Assembly: GCA_903872345.1 (NCBI GenBank)
Contig: CAIQKM010000081.1
Span: forward strand, 1-53,000
DNA from: an uncultured Verrucomicrobia subdivision 3 bacterium
GTDB lineage: Bacteria > Verrucomicrobiota > Verrucomicrobiia > Limisphaerales > UBA11358
DNA length: 53,000 nucleotides
Direction of reading: 5' to 3'
Under the pieces are notes generated by a model. That model searched no databases. It was not told the origin of the DNA and saw only the letters and a list, made by a program, of their open reading frames with translations. Below are positions 1-9,130 of the stretch, piece by piece (position 1 is the first letter of the stretch; each line of letters opens with the position of its first letter). Position numbers and translations under genes: made by a program.

Positions 1-61
1 GCTTTTTTCATCGCCCCACTGGCGCTACCGCGAATGACAGCCGCAAAAGCAAGCAAGCAGA

Positions 62-277
62 TCAAGTGTTTTGTGCATTTATTTGGCCGTCAGACTCTGC
101 CAAAACACCCCCAATTTCCTTTTTCAGACGCACTCTAAGGTCGAATGTTGCAATAGCAAATCCTACATCGCATCCTGCTTCAACGCATTTTGCCGCAGTT
201 CCACCACAACCTATTTCTATGTCGTCGCAATGGGCCCCAACGAATAATATTTTGCCGCTTAATCCGATTTCATTCAT
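62..277 (-). pseudogene. PIG-L (LmbE-like) deacetylase fragment, N-terminus only
   Basis: The 71 residues start like PIG-L/LmbE zinc-dependent N-deacetylases: a first beta strand (GKILFVGAHCDDIEIGCGG) carrying the metal-site motif, here AHCDD where the family usually has PHPDD or AHPDD, then the next helix and strand (about residues 8-45). Family members are usually above 200 residues. Here the frame ends after residue 71, so the rest of the catalytic domain, including the later zinc-binding histidine, is missing. The DNA is AT-rich compared with the rest of the window, and no continuation was found in the 61 bases downstream. I infer a truncated, non-functional remnant of transferred DNA. 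The family call rests on one motif plus strand pattern. Confidence 0.6.
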
Positions 278-766
278 TTTCTTTTTTTAAATACTATTAT
301 GTATATTTGGATTGCAAAATAAATTTCCCGATTTTGCGGGTGTGATCGTCGTTTTAATCCGTATGCAGGTGACAAGTCAATGATATTTTAGTTAGTTTTA
401 TTTATTTGTCTTTCAAGAAAAAAATGAACCTGTGGTTTCGCCATCAAGTACAAATCATCGCTGATTCATCAAATAGGCAAATTTATAGGCTAAATTGCCC
501 ATCAATATGCCAACATTTACAATTGATTTTCGGCATCAGTGCGTTTGATGATCGAACACGATAGCTTGAAGCGGAGCCTCATGGCCCATCTAGCGGTTAT
601 TTCTTGCCTTAGATGGTCATCCATTGCCATTTATTAGCCAATGAGCTTAGCCTGCTGATAGGTTTGCGATCATTATCGCGACCATTTACAATAAGGACAG
701 AGCGGCCCTGATGAGCCGCCCCGCTCTACTGTCAAATGCTACTTTTAGATTACCTGTTCAGACGGC
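278..766. other. AT-rich gene-free stretch
   Basis: I see no credible coding frame. Composition is clearly more AT-rich than the flanking hydrolase gene and matches the PIG-L fragment, so both probably belong to one degraded, acquired tract. Close to the hydrolase end lies a possible hairpin (AGAGCGG at 699-705 with CCGCTCT at 721-727). It could end transcription of the minus-strand hydrolase but lacks a clean T run. Confidence 0.5.
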
Positions 767-2746
767 TCAGGGAGCGTCGGGCAGGGCTTCGATGACCAGC
801 ACTTCAAAAGGCTGGAGCTTGAAGGCGGTGGCTTCGCCGGCATGGAGCTTGGCGATGTCCACGGTCTGATCCTTGAACGGGCTGACGACGGTGTAGGATT
901 GCGCGGCACCGGCAGGCAGTTCAAACACCTTCGCGGGATCAATATCAATGGACTGCACCCGGGCGGACGGATTGCGCAGGGTCAGGATGCCTTTCTTGGG
1001 CGACCACGAGGCCCAACCATAGACCTGGCGGTCGGCGGGAGCGCCGCCCACCCAGTGGGTGTCCACCAGCGTGTCGGCGTTGGCGCGCGACCATTTGGCG
1101 GCATCGGCGAGGTCGTCCCAGTTCTCCTGCGAGAGAAGATCCGGGGTCATGTACATTTCCTGCAACTGGGTGCCGTTGCCAAAGAAGGCGCGGATTTCAG
1201 ACCGGATGATGTTGTTGGTGTCGTAGTTCAGACCATGCGCGCGCTTGGCATAGATGATGCCGTGGAGCATGAGGGAGTTCAGCGGATAGAGATCGCTGCG
1301 GCCGACCACTTCGTCATGCACATCATTATCCTTGTAGGAAATCCAGCGTTCGCGTTCGGGGGCGGTGCCATCCACAAAGGAATGGTCTTCGCCGCCGCGC
1401 CAGATGGAATCCGCATAAAGGAGCCAGAACGGCGAGGGCCAAGTGCCGGTGGTCTGGTTGATGTAGATGTCGGGCCGCAGCGAGCGCAGTTCGGCGATGA
1501 GTTTCAGCATGGCCTCGAAATCGCGCAGGCCCGCGCCGGTGTCGTCATTGCCATCCACACCAATGCCGTCGAACTTGAACATGTTGATGCCGTAATTGGT
1601 GACAACATTGACACACAACGAACGGAAGCGGTCATAGTATTTCGGACCGGCCATGGAGAAATTGCCATCGCGGGTTTCATAGCCGAGTTCCTTGCCAAAC
1701 TTGATGCGTTCCTGGTGGGGTTCGCCATAGCCGCCCCAGGGAGAGAGCCAGATGCCGGGCGCGGCGCCGTATTGGGCGGCGGCGGCCTGCACGGGGGCGA
1801 AGCCGTTCGGAAAGCCGGAGTGAAATTGCCACAGGGTCTTGTTGTCGTCCCAGCCGTCGTCGAACAGGAAGGAATCCAGTTTCACGCCGCGCTTCACGGA
1901 CAATTCCTGGCCGAAGGTGTTGATGACATTCAACGCGCCCTTCTCATCGTACTTGTTGAAGTAGCCAAGGTCGTACCAGGAATTATAATGCAAATAGGGC
2001 CGGTAGGGATGGGCGCGTTCGCGTTCGAGATAGGCGAGGAAATCGCGGCGGAGCTGACCGGGGCGGACAAAGCCGACGACGAGCGAGCAATCAAACGTTT
2101 CACCGGTTTTAATGGCCGCGCCCCGGGGCAGGAAGCAGCGGACATAGCCCATTTCCGCGCGATTGATGGAAAGCGGATGTTCCACGCCGTAGAACGTGGT
2201 GGCGTCGGCCACGGGCGAGCCATCCACCGTGCCGGTGGCATGGGCGGTGACATTGGGGGTTTCCAACAGGCCGACCGCCTTCAGGGGAAAGTCGGATTTT
2301 TTGGCCGTGAGATAAACGCGTTCGCGGAGATAACGGGAACCTTCATGCAGCAGGGCGTGCCAGGTGACGTGCAAATTGCCATCGCGGCTCACCAGCTCGG
2401 CAACCAGTTCCTGACCGGGCAGGCGGTCGGAGTAACGCGAGGCGGCGGGATTGACCGTGAGCGGCACGAGATGAGGCTTGCCGCTGAGTTTGAAATCGCC
2501 CGAATGCAGGATGTCGCCGTTGGTGAGCACGAGGCTGAAAACATCGGTGCCAAATTTGACGATCTGGCCGGTCTTTTTATCCGTCAACTGGCCGGGCAGG
2601 AGTTTGCCCCACTTCGACTGGCAGGTGAGGGTCACCTGGTCATTGGCCAGGGTGAATTCGGCGGCCGACAGACGCATGAGGGGAAGGCCGAGACAAAGTA
2701 CGCCCAGTGCGGCGACGGCCCCGCGATTCAGCATATTCAATTTCAT
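767..2746 (-). CDS. Secreted GH36/clan-D-like glycoside hydrolase (alpha-galactosidase-like)
   Basis: Likely an exported retaining alpha-glycosidase related to GH36/GH27 (clan GH-D). The chosen ATG at 2746 gives 659 residues beginning with a signal peptide (MKLNMLNRGAVAALG, then a hydrophobic stretch ending near SAAEF). An upstream in-frame GTG at 2770 would add eight residues in front of that signal and is less likely. Residues 25-230 look like the N-terminal beta domain. A TIM barrel follows, with LFDDGWDD, WLSPWGGYG and MFKFDGIG; D393 in KFDG is the expected nucleophile. D454 in RGGEDHSF is a candidate acid/base. A short beta domain closes the protein. Substrate is not readable from sequence. 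The gene stands alone. Confidence 0.75.
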   Translation of the reverse strand: MKLNMLNRGAVAALGVLCLGLPLMRLSAAEFTLANDQVTLTCQSKWGKLLPGQLTDKKTGQIVKFGTDVFSLVLTNGDILHSGDFKLSGKPHLVPLTVNPAASRYSDRLPGQELVAELVSRDGNLHVTWHALLHEGSRYLRERVYLTAKKSDFPLKAVGLLETPNVTAHATGTVDGSPVADATTFYGVEHPLSINRAEMGYVRCFLPRGAAIKTGETFDCSLVVGFVRPGQLRRDFLAYLERERAHPYRPYLHYNSWYDLGYFNKYDEKGALNVINTFGQELSVKRGVKLDSFLFDDGWDDNKTLWQFHSGFPNGFAPVQAAAAQYGAAPGIWLSPWGGYGEPHQERIKFGKELGYETRDGNFSMAGPKYYDRFRSLCVNVVTNYGINMFKFDGIGVDGNDDTGAGLRDFEAMLKLIAELRSLRPDIYINQTTGTWPSPFWLLYADSIWRGGEDHSFVDGTAPERERWISYKDNDVHDEVVGRSDLYPLNSLMLHGIIYAKRAHGLNYDTNNIIRSEIRAFFGNGTQLQEMYMTPDLLSQENWDDLADAAKWSRANADTLVDTHWVGGAPADRQVYGWASWSPKKGILTLRNPSARVQSIDIDPAKVFELPAGAAQSYTVVSPFKDQTVDIAKLHAGEATAFKLQPFEVLVIEALPDAP

Positions 2747-2966
2747 AGGATGGAAAAATTCATTTAACACCGCCCCCGGTTTGATTTCTAATCATTGCAT
2801 AATAACAACTTGCAGGTTTTATCATGCCAAGTCAAACGCGAGCCCAAGCCCGCCCCTACTCTCCGGATACGGCCAATGTAGGGGCCGGCGGTGATTCCTT
2901 AAATACCACATTAGGGGGAGTGGTTTGGAAAACCGCCAACGAGCTTTGGGGCAACGTTAATATTTT
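2747..2966. other. Intergenic stretch upstream of the hydrolase
   Basis: This 220-base non-coding stretch separates the hydrolase start from the tandem repeats. It should hold the hydrolase promoter on the minus strand, but I cannot place one confidently. Confidence 0.4.
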
Positions 2967-3755
2967 CGGCGTTTGCCTTGATGAGGCTTGATAAAGCACG
3001 ATTACTGGGGTTTTTGCCTTGATTGAGCCTTGATCGTGCCTTGATGGCAGGTTTTTAAGGCTTAGGGGCAGATTGGTGATGACGCTCGCCCTCACCTGTA
3101 TCCTCTCCGCCAGGAGAGGAATTTTTCTTGGCACACATTTCGTCCTTTCGACTGCCGGTCCGCCCCATCCAGCGGGTGGATTGGCTGATTGAAGGGCAGT
3201 TTGAAAAAACGGCGTTTGCCTTGATATGCCTTGATTATGCACGATTACAGGGGTTTTTGCCTTGATTGAGCCTTGATCGTGCCTTGATGGCGGGTTTTAA
3301 GGCTTAGGGGCAGATTGGTGATGACGCTCGCCCTCACCTGTATCCTCTCTCCCAGGAGAGGAATTTTCTCTGGCACATGTTTGGTCCTTTCGACTGCCGG
3401 TCCGCCCCATCCAGCGGGCGGGTTGGCCGTATGAAGGGCATTTCGAAAAAACGGCGTTTGCCTTGATATGCCTTGATTATGCACGATTAAAGGGGTTTTT
3501 GCCTTGATTGAGCCTTGATCGTGCCTTGATGGCGGGTTTTTAAGGCTTAGGGGCAGATTGGTGATGACGCTCGCCCTCACCTGTATCCTCTCCCCCAGGA
3601 GAGGAATTTTCCCTGGCACACGTTTCGACCTTGCGACTGCCGGTCCGCCCCATCCAGCGGGTGGGTTGGCCGTATGAAGGGCAGTTTGAAATAACGGCGT
3701 TTGCCTTGATATGCCTTGATTATGCACGATTAAAGGGTTTTTTGCCTTGATTGGG
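2967..3755. repeat. Tandem 243-bp repeats rich in GCCTTGAT words (three units plus a partial fourth)
   Basis: Units begin with CGGCGTTTGCCTTGAT at 2967, 3210, 3452 and 3695, giving periods of 243, 242 and 243 bp; the fourth is cut off at about 3755. Each unit has two parts. The first is about 75 bp of short repeats of CCTTGAT around a GGGGTTTTTGCC block. The second, about 165 bp, has a CCCTCACC word, a CTCTCC...GGAGAGG inverted repeat, a CTGGCACAC word and CCATCCAGCGGG. The units are similar but not identical. Pieces of the first part recur at 52662-52757 and 52866-52920. Relatives of the second part recur at 14025-14122, 27577-27675 and weakly at 5754-5800. The unit length of about 81 codons keeps the minus strand open, but the resulting peptides resemble no protein I know. 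Confidence 0.9.
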
Positions 3756-4098
3756 GCGGATTCGGGTGCGAATTCCGGGTTTCGGAGGTCGAGGGGACAC
3801 CGCCAAAGACGGGAACGCGGGCCGGGATGGTTTGATTTGGTTTGATTGCGGATATGGCCGTGCGATCAACTGGGAGACGTGTCTCCCAGTTCCAAAGCGG
3901 CGTCATGCCGCCGCACTCCAGAGGGGCGGGCGGGCGCGAGTTTAGGCGTGACGGTGAGTTTACCATGTAAACCTCCAACGGGGTAATATAGCACGGGTTT
4001 TTAAAAAGCAAGGGACGGGAGAAACTTTTTTAAAGAATGCCAGAATAGGACGGAAGGGGCGGGACCGCCTGAAAGGCGGAACTCCGAACGGGGGGCGG
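3756..4098. repeat. Intergenic block with a perfect palindrome (AACTGGGAGAC)
   Basis: A perfect 11-bp stem AACTGGGAGAC (3868-3878) pairs with GTCTCCCAGTT (3881-3891) across a two-base GT spacer. A block reading GGCGTCATGCCGCCGCACTCC (broken here as GGCGTCATG / CCGCCGCACTCC) follows at about 3899-3919; a related GCCGCCGCACTCC word lies at 50105-50117. The minus-strand frame through this block runs on from the tandem repeats and has no protein likeness I recognise. I read it as a dispersed intergenic element. Confidence 0.65.
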
Positions 4099-5565
4099 TC
4101 AGCTATTTGTTTCTACGACGTCCGCGCAGATTAGCTCGGCTTGCTCCAGGACGGTGAGGGTGGCTTTTTCCTGCTTGTCCGGCGGGTAGCCGTATTTTCG
4201 CAGAATGCGGCGTACGAGGACGCGGATTTGCGCCCGGGCGGATTCCCGTAGCGTCCAGTCAATGGTCACGCTTTTGCGAACATGGGCGACGAGTTCCTGC
4301 GCGATCTTTTTCAACACCGGATCACCGAGTTCTTTTACCGCGCTGTCGTTCACTTCCAACGCATCATAAAAGGCCACCTCGTCGTCAGTGAGACCCAGTT
4401 CCTGGCCGCGTTTCTGGCCTTCGCGCATCTGTTTGGCGAGTTCGATCAGTTCGGCGATGACCTGGGCGGCTTCGATGGTGCGGTTCTGGTAACGCCGGAT
4501 GGTGGCTTCCAGCATCTCGGCAAAGGAGCGGGACTGAACGAGGTATTTCTTCTGCCGGATTTTTAGCTCGTTATTGAGCAGCTTTTGCAGCAATTCCACC
4601 GCCAGATTGCGCTGGGGCAGATGCCGGACTTCCGCGAGAAATTCATCCGATAAAATGGAAATGTCCGGCTTCTTCAAGCCAGCAGCGTCAAAGATGTCGA
4701 TGACCTTGTCCGAGGAAATGGCGCGGGAGACGATTTGCCGGACGGCCAGTTCCAGTTCTTCCGGTGATTTTTCGCCATCCTCGCCGCCGATGTTTTTGGC
4801 CAGCACCGCCCGGATTTCCTGAAAGAACCCGACTTCATCGCGAATTTCCAAGGCCGAGTCATGCGGCACGGCCAGCGCGAACGCCTTGGACAAATCCGAC
4901 ACGCTTTGCAGATAGCGCGGTTTGCCGTCCTTTTGCCCCAGCACCTGCTCGGCGGCTTGCGCGATGAGCGGCAGCCGCTTGGCCGCCACGGTTTTGGCGG
5001 CGGTCGCAAAATCGAATCCGTGGAGGAGGTCGCAGACCTGTTCGTATTTTTCCTGCATCACGGCCACGGCTTCTTCCTGATCCAGCGTGATGTCGCCCTT
5101 GCCTTGGCTGTTGGTGTAATCGGCCAACGCCTGTTTCAATTCCTCCGCCAGCCCGAGATAATCCACCACCAGACCGCCCGGCTTGTCCTTGAACATGGCA
5201 TCGTCAATGACCTTGCCGATCTCGGGTGATTTGGCGCGGGCATTGATGGTGTGCCAGCGGGCTTCGGGCGGGAGCCAGAAGACGTTCGCGGCGAGGTACT
5301 CATCGCGATTCTCGGCGGCACCGGCGCGTTCCGGCTCGTCTTTGATGAACCAGTCGCTCTTGGGGTCGGAGAAACCGAACAGGAGTTGTTCGCGCTTTTC
5401 TTCAAAGGCGTCGGAGATGTATTTGAGGAAGATGAGGCCGAGACAGACGTGCTTATATTCCGAGGCGTCCATGTGTCCGCGCATCTTGTCCGCCGCCGCC
5501 CAGAGCTGCGCTTCAAAGTCGAGGGCGGAGCCATCGGACGATTTCTGACGATTTCCCTTTGCCAT
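4099..5565 (-). pseudogene. HsdM N-terminus fused in frame to HsdR C-terminus (type I restriction remnant)
   Basis: One open frame of 488 residues made of two parts from different subunits. Residues 1 to about 124 match the N-terminal helical domain of the modification subunit HsdM ([58 protein letters not shown]). From about residue 125 ([14 protein letters not shown]) to the end it matches the C-terminal helical region of the motor/nuclease subunit HsdR ([63 protein letters not shown]). Missing are the HsdM methyltransferase core with NPPF/Y, the whole specificity subunit HsdS, and the HsdR nuclease and helicase motors. The simplest reading is a deletion from inside hsdM to inside hsdR, with the junction near 5193. 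It cannot restrict or methylate as it stands; whether the fusion is expressed is unknown. An assembly error is the main alternative. Confidence 0.8.
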
Positions 5566-5943
5566 GCTGGGGAAAGAGTGTGCGGCGGAAGGGCTACGGC
5601 GTCAACCTTTTGAAAGGCGGGTTTTGGAAGCAAGGCAAGACGTTTACAGAAGCGAACGAAGGAAACGAAGGTTTTGGGGCGGGGCGAAGGGCGAGGATTG
5701 AGGATGGCGGGTCCCGGGCGCAGTTTGACACTGCCCGGGTTAAATAAATGAGCACCACCTCACCCCGGCCCTCTCCCCCATTTACCAATGGCGGAGAGGG
5801 AGATAACACGGCGGGCGAAGGGTTTTAATGATGTCATGGCTCTGGATTGGAGGCAGTGGCAGGATGCGCCCCATCCGGCACCCGGCCAAGCTTTTCGGTT
5901 GCGCGCAGGCGCGGGCTGATGGCACCATCGCCGCAGGAATCTG
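5566..5943. repeat. Intergenic region with hairpins and a partial dispersed repeat
   Basis: No gene is seen between the restriction remnant and the kinase. A hairpin pairs CCCGGGC (5713-5719) with GCCCGGG (5733-5739). At about 5754-5800, CACCCCGGCCCTCTCCCCC and then GGCGGAGAGGGAG resemble the CCCTCACC/GGAGAGG part of the 243-bp repeat. The kinase promoter should lie near 5850-5940, but none is evident. Confidence 0.5.
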
Positions 5944-8900
5944 ATGCGTTTTACTCTGCCAGCCATCGTCGGGGTCGCGACCCAGCTCGTGCTTTTTGCC
6001 GGCGGAGCCCGGGCGGCGGCGGCCACCATCCCTCCGCCGGCGAAACCGATCCCCGCCCAAATTCCCATCATCCGCTCGTGGGGCACCGAAGCGGGGCTGC
6101 CGCAAAATACGGTCACGGCCATGGTGCAGACCCGAGACAAATATTTATGGCTGGGCACGCGCGACGGACTGGCGCGGTTCGACGGCATGCGGTTCAAGCT
6201 TTACGGGCTGGAACAGGGGTTGCCGGGCGTGGATGTCTATTCGCTGTACGAGGATCATCACGGCGTGCTCTGGATTGGCACGTATGGGTCGGGTCTGTGC
6301 TGTCTGCGGCAGGGTCGGGTGGAGACCATTCCCACGCCCAGCCGCCAGCCGGGCAGCGATACGATTCAGTGCATGCAGGAGGATGCGGCCGGCCGGCTGT
6401 GGGTGGGCACGGGCGGCGGACTGCGCTTTTGCCTGAACAACCAACTGGTGGAATATTCGGCCTTCAGCCGGCTGCTGCACACGCCCATCCGGTGCCTGTT
6501 GCGCAGCCGGGACGGCAGCACGATGTGGATTGCGACGCCCACCTATGGTTTGATGAGCTATCGGGACGGACGGCTCGAACCCTGTCTGGGACCGCCGGAA
6601 CACGAGAAGGTGGTGACCCAGGCGCTGTTTGAAGACCGGGAAAACCGGCTGTGGGTGAGCATTGGCAACGGCACGGTGCTGTGCCGGACCAACCACCAAT
6701 GGCTGACGTTTAACGAAACGAACGGGCTGCCCTTTGCCTATGTCACGAGCCTGACCCAGGACAGCGAGGGGACGATCTGGGCGGGTTCCCTGGACGACGG
6801 ACTGTACCGGCTGAACGGGACGAATTTTAATGTGCTCCGGAAAAAGGACGGACTGTCGGCGGATGACATCCGCTCATTGTATTGTGATCACGAGGGCGAT
6901 CTGTGGGTGGGCACGCGCACCGGGGGATTGAACCGCCTGCGCCAGCCGAAGTTGACGGTGATCAGCAGCGGCCAGGGTTTGACCAACGACTTCACGCGTT
7001 CGGTGGCGCAAACACCGGACGGGACGATCTGGGTGGGCACGACGGGGGGCAGCCTGTATCGGGGCGGACTGACGGGGTTTGAACCGTTCCGGCCGGAACC
7101 GGTGGTCTATTTTTACGCGAACGTGGATCCGGTGCTGGCGGCGCCGGACGGGAGCCTCTGGTGGGGCGGTTTGGGCGCGTTGCTGCACTGGCAGAACAAC
7201 CGGCTGACGGATTGCTTCACGAACGAACCCTGGCAGCAAAACGTGTTCATCACGGCCTTGCAAAACGACCGGCACGGCGGCATCTGGATCGGCACGGCGG
7301 GCGGGCAATTGGTGCATTTGCAGGACGGTCATTTCACCGAATTCCCCAAACCGATTACCCGGGCGCCGATCAGCACGCTGGCGGTGCAGCCGGACGGGTC
7401 CGTCTGGGTGGGCACGGTGGCCAACGGCGTGAACCGGATTCACGAGGGGAACGATGCGGTTTATGCCATCACCAACGGGCTGTCGCGCAAGGCGTCGATC
7501 CGGACGTTTTATCTGGATGACGCGGGAACCCTGTGGATCGGCACGGCGGGCAGCGGTTTGTATTGCCGGCGGAACGGCATCATCACCAGCTTCACCGCCG
7601 AGCAGGGACTGCCGCCGCGGACCATTTCGCAGATTGTGGAGGACGATAACGGCTGCCTCTGGCTGGGGTCGAGCCACGGGATTTTCAAGGTCGGCAAACA
7701 GGAGCTGCTGGATTGCGCCGACGGGAAGCTGGGGTTTGTGCAGGCCCGGTCGTTTGGGATGGATGACGGGATGCTGGCGGAAGAATGTTCGGGCGGGTTC
7801 TGTCCGGCGGGGCTGAAAACCCTGTCGGGCCTGATCTGCATTTCGACGGTGAAAGGGCTGGTCTTTCTGAATCCCAACGGCTTGCACGATGAAACGCCGC
7901 CGCCGCGCGTGCTGCTGGAGGAGGCGCGCTTCAACGGGCAGGCGCAGGCGTTTACCACCAACGATGCCGCCGCTGACGCGGATGAAACCGGGGAGTTGCC
8001 GCCGCCCCGGCTGGTGATCAGCCCCGGGGCGCATGACATTGAACTGCATTACACGGCGATTGAATTTTCCGCCCCGGAAAAAATCGGTTTCCGGTACAAG
8101 CTGGACGGGGTGGACAACGGCTGGAACGAGACGGGTTCGCGGGAGGTGAGCTCGCGCCGCACGGCCTTTTATCAGCATATCCCGCCGGGTGATTATGTGT
8201 TTCACGTGCAGGCGTGCAACGCAGACGGGGTGTGGAACGAGCACGACACCCTGCTGGCGGTCACGGCGCAGCCGTTTTTCTGGGAGGCCACATGGTTCCG
8301 GGCGGCGACGATTCTGACCCTGTCGGGCTTTTTTGCGGGCGTGGTCTGGCTGATGTTGCGGCGCCGGTACCGGCAACGGCTGGCGCGGCTGCAAACGCTG
8401 AATGCGATCGAACGGGAGCGGCTGCGGATTTCGAAGGACATGCATGATCAGGTGGGCGGGGTGCTGACGCAGGTGTCGCAATTGAGCGACATGGGGGTGC
8501 ATGAAACGGAGAACGAGGCGCTGGCCAAGACGCGGTTTGAGCGGATTGGCAACCGGGCGCGCGTGGCGGTGCAGGCGCTGGACGAGATTGTCTGGGCCAC
8601 CAATCCCAAGAACGACAACCTGGCGAGCTTCGCGGAGTATGTGAGCCGGTACAGCGACGAATTTTTTGAAGGGACGAACATCCGTTGCTGGCAGGAGGTG
8701 CCGACCGCCCTGCCCGCCCTGCCCTTGCGGGCGGACATCCGCCACAACGTGTTTCTGGCGGTGCGCGAGACGCTGAACAATGCGCTGAAACACGCCCATT
8801 GCACGGAAGTGCGCCTGAAAATGAGGCTCGATGAAGGCGAGATGACCGTGGAAATCGAGGACAACGGCGCGGGCTTTGATCCGGCGCTGACGGCGCCGGG

Positions 8901-9039
8901 AGGCAACGGGCTGGATAACATCCAAAGCCGGCTGACGGAATGCGGCGGGCGCAGCTCGCTGGCCAGCGCGCCGGGCATGGGCACGCGCTTCCGGCTCACG
9001 TTTCCGGTAAACCAGCGCAAGCCGGAGCAACCCGTTTGA
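5944..9039 (+). CDS. Histidine kinase with periplasmic beta-propeller sensor (Reg_prop/Y_Y_Y/HisKA_3)
   Basis: A 1031-residue membrane sensor kinase. It has a signal peptide (1-25). A long series of propeller repeats follows (about 40-640), each with a hallmark such as LWLGTRDGL, LWIGTYGSGL or IWVGTTGGSLY. Next come a Y_Y_Y domain (about 690-765), one membrane helix (about 783-806, TILTLSGFFAGVVWLMLRRR) and the cytoplasmic HisKA_3 segment ERERLRISKDMHDQVGG with phospho-acceptor H834. The HATPase domain has its N box at ETLNNALKHA (about 943) and G boxes DNGAGFDP and GGNGLDNI. Such kinases sense extracellular carbohydrate in Bacteroidetes and relatives; that role here is inferred. The response regulator gene starts 91 bp downstream and a secreted GH2 gene follows, so polysaccharide sensing is plausible. 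Confidence 0.9.
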   Translation: MRFTLPAIVGVATQLVLFAGGARAAAATIPPPAKPIPAQIPIIRSWGTEAGLPQNTVTAMVQTRDKYLWLGTRDGLARFDGMRFKLYGLEQGLPGVDVYSLYEDHHGVLWIGTYGSGLCCLRQGRVETIPTPSRQPGSDTIQCMQEDAAGRLWVGTGGGLRFCLNNQLVEYSAFSRLLHTPIRCLLRSRDGSTMWIATPTYGLMSYRDGRLEPCLGPPEHEKVVTQALFEDRENRLWVSIGNGTVLCRTNHQWLTFNETNGLPFAYVTSLTQDSEGTIWAGSLDDGLYRLNGTNFNVLRKKDGLSADDIRSLYCDHEGDLWVGTRTGGLNRLRQPKLTVISSGQGLTNDFTRSVAQTPDGTIWVGTTGGSLYRGGLTGFEPFRPEPVVYFYANVDPVLAAPDGSLWWGGLGALLHWQNNRLTDCFTNEPWQQNVFITALQNDRHGGIWIGTAGGQLVHLQDGHFTEFPKPITRAPISTLAVQPDGSVWVGTVANGVNRIHEGNDAVYAITNGLSRKASIRTFYLDDAGTLWIGTAGSGLYCRRNGIITSFTAEQGLPPRTISQIVEDDNGCLWLGSSHGIFKVGKQELLDCADGKLGFVQARSFGMDDGMLAEECSGGFCPAGLKTLSGLICISTVKGLVFLNPNGLHDETPPPRVLLEEARFNGQAQAFTTNDAAADADETGELPPPRLVISPGAHDIELHYTAIEFSAPEKIGFRYKLDGVDNGWNETGSREVSSRRTAFYQHIPPGDYVFHVQACNADGVWNEHDTLLAVTAQPFFWEATWFRAATILTLSGFFAGVVWLMLRRRYRQRLARLQTLNAIERERLRISKDMHDQVGGVLTQVSQLSDMGVHETENEALAKTRFERIGNRARVAVQALDEIVWATNPKNDNLASFAEYVSRYSDEFFEGTNIRCWQEVPTALPALPLRADIRHNVFLAVRETLNNALKHAHCTEVRLKMRLDEGEMTVEIEDNGAGFDPALTAPGGNGLDNIQSRLTECGGRSSLASAPGMGTRFRLTFPVNQRKPEQPV

Positions 9040-9130
9040 ACGCCGCGCGGGAAAATTGCGCGCCGCCCGGAGATTTTTCCTACGGGCCCTAACCCGAATA
9101 TGGTATGTTCAAGGGAACAGCACATGATTT

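Noticed and set aside
842..2767. 641-residue plus-strand ORF opposite the GH36-like gene
   Set aside because: Low-complexity shadow of a gene with signal peptide and catalytic motifs.
2967..3755. CRISPR array
   Set aside because: The repeated unit is 243 bp and nearly identical throughout; there are no short repeats separated by unique spacers and no cas genes.
2856..4011. Three minus-strand ORFs over the 243-bp repeats
   Set aside because: They are open because the unit is about 81 codons long; the peptides repeat the DNA pattern and resemble no protein.
4099..5565. Functional type I modification subunit
   Set aside because: All methyltransferase catalytic motifs are missing and three quarters of the protein is HsdR-like.
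6874..9030. 718-residue minus-strand ORF opposite the kinase
   Set aside because: Arg/Pro/His-rich shadow; the kinase frame has all expected motifs.
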